A stretch of DNA of 28,181 nt from Thiotrichaceae bacterium UBA7357 (GTDB lineage Bacteria > Pseudomonadota > Gammaproteobacteria > Eutrophobiales > Eutrophobiaceae): NCBI GenBank assembly GCA_002470825.1, contig DKOR01000018.1, forward strand, positions 1 through 28,181, written 5' to 3'. Below the pieces are notes generated by a model. That model searched no databases. It was not told the DNA's origin and saw only the letters and a list, made by a program, of their open reading frames with translations. Positions 1-8,100 of the stretch are shown here, piece by piece. Made by a program: the position numbers and the translations under genes. The first letter of the stretch is position 1; each line of letters opens with the position of its first letter.

Positions 1-1020
1 ATAAACATGATTGGTTAAAAAAGGTTTGAAGTATTTATTGTAACGCTCTTCAAAACCTTCATTAGTTTTGATAATCATATAAAGTGCAACATTAATTTCA
101 TTTGCCAGTATCAATGATTTTTCTGTTCCCAAAACCATAAAAGCCGTAGCTAACGCATCTGCATGCATTGCTGAACTATGCAGCACTGTGACAGCTGCTA
201 GTGAATGCTTAATAGGCTTACCTGTGACAGGATTAATTGTATGTGAATAATGAGTACCACCACTTTCAAAATAATTTCGATAATCACCTGATGTTGCCAT
301 GGCCATATTTTCAAGACTCACGATACGCTGTACTGAACGTTCTAAGGGATTAGCTTGCTCAATTCCGATCTGCCATAGCTGTTGCTCTGCATTCCTCCCT
401 TTACCTCTAAGTTCACCACCGATTTCTACCAAATAATTTGTGATATCCAATTCATTCAGGTATTGAGCGATCTTGTCTACGGCAAAGCCTTTTGCTATGC
501 CGGATAAATCAATCGTGACAATAGGATCAGATTTGGAAATACGCTGTGTCATCCTATCAACTTTTATTTTTTTATAACCGGTATGTTGCTTTATAGATTG
601 TATGACTGAGTTGGAAGGAATCACTCGATTACTCATATTAGCTCCAAAGCCCCATACATTGACTAACGGAGCGATTGTCATATCGAATGCCCCATTGCTG
701 ACAGAGCTGATCTGATTACCGTGCGCTATGACACGAAACAGGTCTTCCGATAATACTTGCCAACCGGTAAACTTGGATTGGTTAAAAAGAGATAATTCTG
801 AGTCATTAATATATGTTGACATCGTCTGATTGATATCAATTAGAATTTTTTCGATATTCTTATGTATTTTACTTTTGTCGAGCTCATTTTCATTGGGAAC
901 CACCTGAATAGTATAACTCGTACCCATAGTCAGACCATTAATAGATACCAAGTTTTTATTTGAATCCTGACAAGCACATACACTTGTCAACAAAAATACG
1001 ATTAAGATTCTTTTTTGCAT
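1..1020 (-). CDS. apbE: FAD:protein FMN transferase ApbE (3' end outside window)
   Basis: ApbE transfers FMN from FAD to a Thr of target flavoproteins such as Rnf/Nqr subunits, outside the inner membrane. The reading frame opens at the ATG ending at 1020 and runs 340 codons to the window edge without a stop, so only the last few residues are probably missing (the family is about 330-350 residues). The N-terminus has a short signal peptide with a lipobox-like V-C-A-C17. Family blocks appear in order: MGTSYTI, GAFDMTIAPLVNVWGFG, DLSGIAKGFAVDKIA, YLVEIGGELRGKG, ATSGDYRNYFE followed by HTINPVTGKP, and HADALATAFMVLG, which holds the Mg-binding Asp region. It lies downstream of the ABC exporter on the same strand. 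No Rnf or Nqr genes are in view, so the flavinylated partner is unknown. Confidence 0.95.
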   Translation of the reverse strand, partial: MQKRILIVFLLTSVCACQDSNKNLVSINGLTMGTSYTIQVVPNENELDKSKIHKNIEKILIDINQTMSTYINDSELSLFNQSKFTGWQVLSEDLFRVIAHGNQISSVSNGAFDMTIAPLVNVWGFGANMSNRVIPSNSVIQSIKQHTGYKKIKVDRMTQRISKSDPIVTIDLSGIAKGFAVDKIAQYLNELDITNYLVEIGGELRGKGRNAEQQLWQIGIEQANPLERSVQRIVSLENMAMATSGDYRNYFESGGTHYSHTINPVTGKPIKHSLAAVTVLHSSAMHADALATAFMVLGTEKSLILANEINVALYMIIKTNEGFEERYNKYFKPFLTNHVY

Positions 1021-1087
1021 AAATTACTTGATTAGGATGTCAGTATTGAGCAATGTATGAATCATTATTTCTTTATAATATTTTATC

Positions 1088-2944
1088 TTAATGAGATTGC
1101 CGTACTCCATAGAGCTTTGCGTATAGACCGTCTTGTGAAAGTAATTCTCGATGAGTGCCTTGTTCACCAATTATACCTGCTTCAAAGACATATACATGAT
1201 TAGCTTGCTTTATGGCGCTTAATCTGTGTGCAACAATGATAGTGGTTTTATTTTTTAGAAAATCAGTCAAAGCAGCATGAAGGTGATATTCAGTTTCAGC
1301 ATCTAATGCCGACGTCGCTTCGTCAAGTATAACGACTTTAGGGTTACTTAATACCATACGAGCAATCGCAAGACGCTGTCGTTGTCCTCCAGAAAGTCTG
1401 ACACCTTGTCGCCCTACTATAGTATCTAGTTTATTTGGTAATTGTTCTACAGTTTCTTTTAATTGTGCAATTTCGAGTGCATGCCATAACTGCTTTTCTT
1501 CAAGAACGCGACCTAGTGTCAAATTAATTCTGACAGTATCATTAAATAGCGCTGGGTGTTGTAAAACAGTTGCGACGTTTTCACGGACAACATCTAGACC
1601 AATCTTCTTTACTGAGACACCATCATAAAAGATGTCACCGCTTTTCGCTGAATATAAACCAATGAGCACTTGTACAAGTGTCGATTTACCACCGCCACTG
1701 GCACCGACAAGTGCAACTTTTTCTTCCGGATCAATGGTGAGGTTGATGCCATTCAAAATATCTAAATTATCATATTCTTCATTACGGGAATAGGAAAAAC
1801 GAAGATCAGAGATTTTAATACCAGTGGTGTTTTTGTTCTCAAATGGGTTAATGATATGCGGATAATTAGGCTCAAGTTCAAGTTTAATCAACTCATTGAT
1901 ACGACTTAATGCTGCTTTGGCATTATAAAAGGCATATTGAATGTTTAAAACTTCCTGTACCGGACCCATCATGAACCAAAGATAACCAAATACGGCAAAC
2001 ATCTGTCCAATAGTTAATCCGGAAAAAACAACCATCATCATGGCTACTGCTCGGAAGATATCGAAACCGAATAAAAAGATAACAAAGCTTAAACGACCCG
2101 CAGCATCACTTTTCCAGGTAAAAGTAATACCATGATCTTTAACCCTACTCGCTTGTTCTATAATACGTTTTAAATAATGTTTTTCTCTATTGCTTGCACG
2201 TATCTGGTGAATAGAGTCCAATGTTTCTACTAAAGACTGCTGAAAAATAGCAAAGGCAGAGTTTTCGTTTTTCTTTAATTCCTTAACGTGCTTACCTAAG
2301 ACCGTTGTGAAATAAATTACGATTGGATTGGCAAAGAGGATTAATAATGCGATTTGCCAATGCATGATGAGAAGAATTATAGCCACACCGACTATTGTCA
2401 GAGTGGCGACTAATAATTTACTTACCGTCGAACCGACAAAATCATCTACGGTAGCCAGATCAGTCACAAAATAAGAGGCAACTGTGCCACTTCCGAGTGT
2501 CTCGTACTCAGACATAGATACTTTGTTCAAATGTGTAAGTAGCGTTCGCCGAATAAGAAAAATGACGTTTTTGGCAATGATAGTGAACTGTCTTGTTTGA
2601 AAAACATTCAAAACTAATGCCGTGAGACGCAAGCATAAAGTAAGGATCAATATAATAGATATGTAAAGAATGGGTCCGTGCCATACAGTAGGAGTAAAAG
2701 CATTTATAAAATAAATCACAAGCCCAGGTTGATTTAATAACACTTCATCGACCAATAGAGGCATTAATAAAGGAACGGGCACACTTGCTAATGTCGCAAT
2801 CACAGCAATAATATTAGCCATGATTAATTGGCGCTTATGTTGTCTTGCTATTTTGAGGATATATTGCCAGTTATATTCAATGACTTCATTGCTAGTATTA
2901 AACTTTTCGATTGCATGCATTTCAATATTTATATTTGTAACCAT
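1088..2944 (-). CDS. ABC exporter, fused permease and ATPase (MsbA-like)
   Basis: A half-size ABC exporter of 618 residues that would act as a homodimer in the inner membrane. The N-terminal ~340 residues contain about six hydrophobic segments. The nucleotide-binding domain follows with Walker A GASGGGKST (about residue 415), signature LSGGQRQR (about 517), Walker B VVILDEATSALD (about 536) and the H-loop IIVAHRLS (about 568). The substrate cannot be read from sequence: lipid, peptide and drug exporters share this architecture. The start at 2944 lies 3 bp after the stop of the upstream srkA gene, which suggests an operon and translational coupling. apbE follows 67 bp downstream on the same strand. 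Confidence 0.93.
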   Translation of the reverse strand: MVTNINIEMHAIEKFNTSNEVIEYNWQYILKIARQHKRQLIMANIIAVIATLASVPVPLLMPLLVDEVLLNQPGLVIYFINAFTPTVWHGPILYISIILILTLCLRLTALVLNVFQTRQFTIIAKNVIFLIRRTLLTHLNKVSMSEYETLGSGTVASYFVTDLATVDDFVGSTVSKLLVATLTIVGVAIILLIMHWQIALLILFANPIVIYFTTVLGKHVKELKKNENSAFAIFQQSLVETLDSIHQIRASNREKHYLKRIIEQASRVKDHGITFTWKSDAAGRLSFVIFLFGFDIFRAVAMMMVVFSGLTIGQMFAVFGYLWFMMGPVQEVLNIQYAFYNAKAALSRINELIKLELEPNYPHIINPFENKNTTGIKISDLRFSYSRNEEYDNLDILNGINLTIDPEEKVALVGASGGGKSTLVQVLIGLYSAKSGDIFYDGVSVKKIGLDVVRENVATVLQHPALFNDTVRINLTLGRVLEEKQLWHALEIAQLKETVEQLPNKLDTIVGRQGVRLSGGQRQRLAIARMVLSNPKVVILDEATSALDAETEYHLHAALTDFLKNKTTIIVAHRLSAIKQANHVYVFEAGIIGEQGTHRELLSQDGLYAKLYGVRQSH

Positions 2945-2947
2945 ATT

Positions 2948-3946
2948 TCAATAATGTTTCCAGACCAATGCTGGTTCCTCCATCAATGAAGCTTGTTCAC
3001 GCAGGCTTAGTATTTGGTCTTCCCAATAGTTTTGTGAATTAAAAAATGGAAATGCGATTGGAAATGCTGGGTCACTCCAGCGTTGCGCGAGCCATGCGGA
3101 ATAATGAATAAGACGCATTGTTCTAAGTGCTTCGATTAAATACAGCTCACGCGCTTCAAAATTTCGAAACTCGTTATAACCCTCCATAAAATCATTCAAT
3201 CCCAATGTCATATAATTGCGATCACCCGATAAAAACATCCATATATCCTGAATAGCCGGGCCTGATCTAGAGTCATCAAAATCAACAATATAAAATTTTT
3301 CATCACGCACTAATATATTCCCTTGGTGACAATCACCATGTAGTCGTAATGTCTTGTAATTTCCTGTTTGCTCATAACAGTATTTGATTCTAATGATAAG
3401 ATCTTCACAAAGTGTTGAATAGGCTATTTTCAAATAATCAGGAATAAAGTTATTTTCCAATAAGTACTGAATTGGTTTTATAGCAAAGTCTTCAACGTTT
3501 ATACTGCGTCTATTTTTAAATGGATTAGTTTCACCAATATTATGTATCTGAGCTAAAATTTTTCCTAATTGTAACAAATGATCTGGATTATCCAGTTCTG
3601 GTGCATAACCGCCGAAACGCGGATAGATAGAAAACCGATACTCTTCGTACTTAAATAAGGTTTCATTCTCTATGGCTATAGGCGCGACTACTGGAATTTC
3701 TACGTTTGCTAATTCCAACATAAAAGCATGTTCTTCTCTAATCATGTCATCAGTCCAACGACCAGCGCGATAAAATTTAGCAATTATCGGTGCTTTATCT
3801 TCAATCCCTACCTGATAGACACGGTTTTCATAGCTATTAAGTGCAAGAATTCTTCCATCAGAGATGTAATTCAATGATTCTACCGCATGAATAATCATAT
3901 CTGGATCGAGCAAACTATAGCTGTGCAGGTTAGTTTCTTTAATCAT
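2948..3946 (-). CDS. srkA: Stress response Ser/Thr protein kinase SrkA (YihE/RdoA)
   Basis: A 332-residue phosphotransferase-fold kinase linked in E. coli to survival under oxidative and envelope stress. The match to E. coli SrkA is clear along the length: ALNSYENRVYQVG, AKFYRAGRWTDDMIREEH, the catalytic LRLHGDCHQGNIL, the metal-binding IVDFDDSRSGPAIQDIW, and LRTMRLIHYSAWLAQRWSDPAFP. The frame stays open upstream to a TTG at 3979, but the ATG at 3946 gives the family-like start (MIKETNLHSYSLLDPDMI) and I prefer it. There is no strong ribosome binding site at either. In E. coli the gene precedes dsbA; here it precedes an ABC exporter with only 3 bp between the genes. Confidence 0.95.
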   Translation of the reverse strand: MIKETNLHSYSLLDPDMIIHAVESLNYISDGRILALNSYENRVYQVGIEDKAPIIAKFYRAGRWTDDMIREEHAFMLELANVEIPVVAPIAIENETLFKYEEYRFSIYPRFGGYAPELDNPDHLLQLGKILAQIHNIGETNPFKNRRSINVEDFAIKPIQYLLENNFIPDYLKIAYSTLCEDLIIRIKYCYEQTGNYKTLRLHGDCHQGNILVRDEKFYIVDFDDSRSGPAIQDIWMFLSGDRNYMTLGLNDFMEGYNEFRNFEARELYLIEALRTMRLIHYSAWLAQRWSDPAFPIAFPFFNSQNYWEDQILSLREQASLMEEPALVWKHY

Positions 3947-4067
3947 AATTAAGAGTCTATCAGAAGTCGCATATATCAAGTTTTATAATAATTATTTACT
4001 ACAAAAATGACAGTAATAACGGCTAAGTTTTTTGAATTAGATTTACTTTTGGCAAAATGCTCATTAT

Positions 4068-4698
4068 ATGAATGTTCAATCATCCATACTAATCAAAGAA
4101 ACTAATATGAGTGATGTTGATACACAGCTCCAATTAGATACGTAACAGACTACATTTTGGTTTGACAATGTTTTGAACACTATTCAAGCGAGACATAACT
4201 ACACCTTAGTCAATGGTGTTGAAGTGCGGCGGGACAAGGCAACTAGAAGACACAACTTAATTTTAGCATGTTGTTAGTGCTAGGAAAAGGTATCAATAAA
4301 GTGAGGTTGCCGCCGTTCGATGACATCAAGAAGCAGTCAAATATTATCATATGGCTGCGGAGGTAGAATATGTTAAAGCAGGGCATCATCTATCACGTCT
4401 TTATACTGATGGTTTAGATATGTGCAAAATGAAGAGATTGCTTGTTCATGATCTAGAAAAGTAACAAGGCAGGGAGGAATAAAAAAGAACAATATCTGTT
4501 GAGTGTAAAACATGCAGAAGGATTACGTATAGAAGAAAATCATGTTCGTGCATATATTGTTTCTTACTTACTGATGAGATAGTTGCTTCTAGAACATTGA
4601 AACATATGTGTAATAAATTATTAGAAGTTCAAGTTTCTGAAGCAGAATTACTAGTCATTGAGTTTAGTCAGGTTTATAAGATGGTAACGAAAGATTAA
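4068..4698 (+). pseudogene. Decayed Sel1-like repeat protein
   Basis: This stretch has no intact gene but contains coding-like fragments in several frames. Codons from 4068 read through an in-frame TAA (4143-4145) to a TAG at 4275-4277. From 4324 to 4464 a second frame gives HQEAVKYYHMAAE, then VKAGHHLSRLYTDGL, which fits the Sel1 repeat pattern (A..YY..AA..G...A...L..LY..G). After a further frame change, codons ending at the TAA at 4696-4698 give NKLLEVQVSEAELLVIEFSQ, which resembles the helix (KLTPEQ..EAQ) that commonly closes Sel1 proteins. I read this as a Sel1-repeat gene broken by stops and indels. The first part (FWFDNVLNTIQARHNYTLVNG) is not recognised. The fragment ends 1 bp before the convergent mltF. 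Confidence 0.6.
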
Positions 4699-4699
4699 T

Positions 4700-6165
4700 T
4701 TATAATACCGGTGATGTGACATAGAACTTTTCTAGCTTCAAACTCCGGTCAAGTTTCTTTTGCTTAAAATCTCGATCAAATTTTTCCAAAATTTCTTCTT
4801 GTTGATATAAACGTAATATATCATAGTATCGTCGTATACGTTTTACAAATTCTACGGGTTCGTGTCCTCGAGCATAGCCATATTTAGTTTTTTTGTACCA
4901 CTTTTTTAGACTTTTTTTAGGTAAATGTTTTTCAACATCTACCCATAAGTCAGGATTGTCACCTAGGGATTCTGTGAGAATACGGACGTCCTGTAGGTGT
5001 CCGAGACCCAAATTGTATGCTGCAAGAGTCATCCATGAACGGTCGGGCTCCTGAATTCTTTCAGGCAAAGATGCTTTTAATATATTAAGATATTTTGCAC
5101 CGCCCATAACACTTTGCCTTGGATCTAGTCGATTTTTAACACCTACGCGTTTAGCAGTATTTAGAGTTAACATCATTAGTCCTCGAACGCCGGTATGTGA
5201 ACGTGCCTTGTCATTCCAATGAGACTCCTGATAACTTATAGCAGCTAGGAAACGTTCATCGAAGGCATTATCAACTGCAGCTTTTTTAAAGTAAGGACTA
5301 AATTGAGGTAATCGTTCTTTGATGAGTCTTAGGTAATAGACGCTATCAATATAATTGAAAACATTCAGATGCCTATAATAAGTATTATGTTGCTGTTCTA
5401 GTTTGCCACTTTTTTTGTATTGATCAATAAAATCATTGATTGAAGTTGAAACAGAGATATCACTGTTTTTATGAGTAAGCCAGTGAGAGGTATAGTTTTC
5501 TTTTAAAGTGAAAGCAACTTGTATTTCAGGATAGAGATACTGATAATATTTGTAAACATTAGCATTAATTACACTCAGTTTAAAATTATTCAAGTGGACT
5601 TGTTCAAGTACTTTTCGATTATTAGCATTAGGTAATTCCAACCAAAAAAGAGATTGATACTCAAGTTTTAACTGAGACATAACTAAAGCAGGTGTACTGC
5701 CTTTGGCAACTATGACTGTGCTCGGTTTGATCTCATGAATAGACTTAGGTAGTACATTTTTCCGATTTCCTATGACATGCCATATATCTTCTCCGTATGG
5801 TGTGGTTCCTTGTATTTTATCGTCTGAGGAAGTAGGTGAATTACCAGCAATACCGATATGGACTTTACCTTGTTTTAGCAGAGTAATAATATCACTAACA
5901 GTATTTGCACGAGTGATTTTTAGATCAGAATTGATAGATTTAGCATAGTTGGATATTATTTCATAATCATAACCTTTGATGAGTGACTCATCAGGAAAAT
6001 ATAAGGGTGGCGACGCAATTAAAGCAACCTTAAGACTGCCGCGTGATTTTATTCTTTCGAGTTGAGATAAGTTATCGGAGCAACCATTTAATACTATCCA
6101 TAGACAGATAACACTAAATCGAGCAAGAATAATTATCAGTTTTTTTTTGATAGTTCTGATTCCAT
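4700..6165 (-). CDS. mltF: Membrane-bound lytic transglycosylase F, start frameshifted at an A9 run
   Basis: MltF cleaves murein glycan strands to 1,6-anhydro products at the outer membrane. The downstream frame is open from just below 6194 to the stop at 4700 and encodes a periplasmic solute-binding-like domain (starting SQLERIKSRGSLKVALIAS), then a lytic transglycosylase domain with LAAISYQESHWN (catalytic Glu), TGVRGLMMLTLNTA, AAYNLGLGH and YGYARGHE. This frame has no usual start codon before the signal peptide. An ATG at 6163-6165 starts a second frame that stops after nine codons, at a run of nine A (6140-6148 as T on the plus strand). One extra A would join them, giving a 488-residue lipoprotein with KKK, a hydrophobic stretch, lipobox LNGC29 and the catalytic Glu near residue 314, close to E. 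coli MltF. Transcript slippage, a sequencing error or an early pseudogene are all possible. Confidence 0.85.
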
Positions 6166-6278
6166 TATTTTTAGTATAAACTATATTATATACTCAGATT
6201 TAAATTCTAGATGTTTATATTCTGAAGCAGTCTGGTATATCATCTTGCCCATAAATTTTTAAGATAGTAATAATTAAC

Positions 6279-6965
6279 GTGTTATGCCTATTAAGGATAA
6301 TCTCATTTTTATGTTTGTTCAGTATATCTAATACTGTCTGTAGCGATGCAATGCCTATCGAAAGTTTCGATGAAATAGCTATCAATACTTTCTGGAATGA
6401 ATTGTATGCTAATGGCGGTTGGTCATTGTATTGTGGTTATCGCTTTGATTCTTCGGCGAACTCAACTAAAGATCGTTTGTTTGTTATTGAACAGATATAT
6501 GCATCAAGTTGGATGTTGAGACATTTACAGTGTAACAGCCGTCGTCAATGTCGGCTCAATAAAAAATCACTTTTCACTCGCATGGAAGCTGATATGCATA
6601 ATCTTTATCCAGCCTGGCAGGCTATCGACATATCTCGGCGAGATACTATTTTTGGCATGGTTGATGGAGAAGATTGGCGTTACAAAAACTGTGATTTTGA
6701 ACGTTATCATGATGTGACGGAACCTCGGCTGATAGCGCGTGGAAATATTGCCCGTGCGATTTTTTATATGCATACTCAATATGGGCTTCCTATAGCAAAG
6801 CATATGTTCGATGAATTAAAACGCTGGAATAGAATTGACCCACCAAGTAAACAAGAAATATTACGTAATAACATAATCGAAGAATTACAAGGAAACCGAA
6901 ATAAGTTTATTGACAACTCTTCTTTGGTGGAGCGGATATCGCTTAAATTATTGATGCAAGAATAA
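6279..6965 (+). CDS. Endonuclease I (EndA/Vvn) family protein, catalytic His replaced
   Basis: A 228-residue protein with an N-terminal signal peptide (cleavage probably near SDA, residue 24), so it is likely periplasmic or secreted. It matches the endonuclease I family, nonspecific nucleases with a beta-beta-alpha-metal site: MEADMHNLYPA, FGMVDGEDWRYKNCDFE, ARGNIARAIFYMHTQYGLP, and a C-terminal block ending in QGNRNKFID. Paired Cys fit the family's disulfides. Relatives have W/VEHV.PA at the active site; this protein has IEQIYASSW, so Glu71 is kept but the general-base His is Gln72 (codon CAG). Asn108 of the metal site is present. Activity may therefore be reduced or lost. The start is a GTG; the next in-frame Met lies past the signal peptide. 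It is convergent with egtD, 4 bp away. Confidence 0.88.
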   Translation: MLCLLRIISFLCLFSISNTVCSDAMPIESFDEIAINTFWNELYANGGWSLYCGYRFDSSANSTKDRLFVIEQIYASSWMLRHLQCNSRRQCRLNKKSLFTRMEADMHNLYPAWQAIDISRRDTIFGMVDGEDWRYKNCDFERYHDVTEPRLIARGNIARAIFYMHTQYGLPIAKHMFDELKRWNRIDPPSKQEILRNNIIEELQGNRNKFIDNSSLVERISLKLLMQE

Positions 6966-6969
6966 TTAG

Positions 6970-7965
6970 TTATTTTGATACCAAGATCAAAGAGAAATAA
7001 GCGTTTTCATCTTCGTAATGCTCAGTGATAGTAAAGTCAGCTTGTTTAAGCATTTCCTCAATACCTTTGTAAGTATATTTCTGACTGACCTCGGTTAAAA
7101 TATCATCACCAAGATTGAACTGAATAGATTCATTTAAATCATTGATATTGACATGCTGATTAGCTCTGGATATTAGTCGCATCTCTATTCTTTCTTTATA
7201 AGCATTAAAAGTGGCCGAGTGAGTAAACATGTCAATATTGAAATCTGCATTCAATTCACGATTTAGAACATGTAATATATTCAGATTGAATTCAGCAGTC
7301 ATGCCTTGAGCATCGTTATAAGCGTCATGCAATACATCATTATCTTTCACGCGATCAACGCCGATCAATAAATGATCGCCATAACACATTGTTTTATGGA
7401 CTTCTTTTATAAAGTCTAAGGCATCTTCTTGTTCAAAATTACCAATAGTACTACCGAGAAAAACAAATAAGTGTGAACCATGTGATGCCGGCAAATTACC
7501 CAACCCAGCATGATAATCACCCAATAAAGGATTTACCACCAACCAATCGTATTCCTCAGACAATCTTTTAGATACTTCCACTAACACTTCTTCGCAAACG
7601 TCCAGTGGTACATAAATGCATTCATTAGTAGTTTGTTGGCAAGCGTCAAACAACAGGCGTGTTTTTGTAGAATAACCACTTCCTAACTCAAGTATCTGAT
7701 CAGGAGTCGTTTTATTAATAATATCAACAGCATGTCTAGATAATAGTTTATTTTCAGTGCGTGTCGGATAATACTCCGGCGTTGAACAAATTTGATCAAA
7801 TAAACTAGACCCGCGCTGATCATAAAAGTATTTTGGTGACAAGCTACGTGGTTTTCTTAATAAGGATTCACGTATATCTTCCAGCATGCCTGGTGTCATT
7901 CGTGTTGGCATGACTGTGGTACAGACAATCTTTTCTTGTTGAGTCTTATAATTTGATATTTGCAT
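6970..7965 (-). CDS. egtD: L-histidine N-alpha-methyltransferase, EgtD-like
   Basis: A 331-residue SAM-dependent methyltransferase of the EgtD family, which trimethylates histidine to hercynine, the first step to ergothioneine. Visible family features are PKYFYDQRGSSLFDQIC with PEYYPTRTE (substrate-site Tyr region), the SAM loop LELGSGYSTKT, PLDVCEEVL, FVFLGSTIGNFE (Asn contacting substrate), and near the C-terminus DDILTEVSQKYT, whose E-x-S matches the histidine-binding pair of known EgtD. An AGAGA about 8 bases before the ATG at 7965 supports the start. No egtB, egtC or other ergothioneine gene is present in the window, so the pathway assignment rests on family membership. It is divergent from the addB-like gene. 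Confidence 0.88.
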   Translation of the reverse strand: MQISNYKTQQEKIVCTTVMPTRMTPGMLEDIRESLLRKPRSLSPKYFYDQRGSSLFDQICSTPEYYPTRTENKLLSRHAVDIINKTTPDQILELGSGYSTKTRLLFDACQQTTNECIYVPLDVCEEVLVEVSKRLSEEYDWLVVNPLLGDYHAGLGNLPASHGSHLFVFLGSTIGNFEQEDALDFIKEVHKTMCYGDHLLIGVDRVKDNDVLHDAYNDAQGMTAEFNLNILHVLNRELNADFNIDMFTHSATFNAYKERIEMRLISRANQHVNINDLNESIQFNLGDDILTEVSQKYTYKGIEEMLKQADFTITEHYEDENAYFSLILVSK

Positions 7966-8100
7966 TATTTTCTCTGTTGTATGAAACAGAAAATTTTGGC
8001 TACAAGAATAACATTGTCAGTTTATAATACAAATGAGACTTATCTATAAGAGATGAGTCTACTATTAGTCTAATTTCATATAAGTTGGCGTATACCAAAC

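Noticed and set aside
5680..6165. Upstream part of mltF as a separate solute-binding protein gene
   Set aside because: The frame continues without interruption into the transglycosylase domain; only the extreme start is out of frame, so it is one gene.
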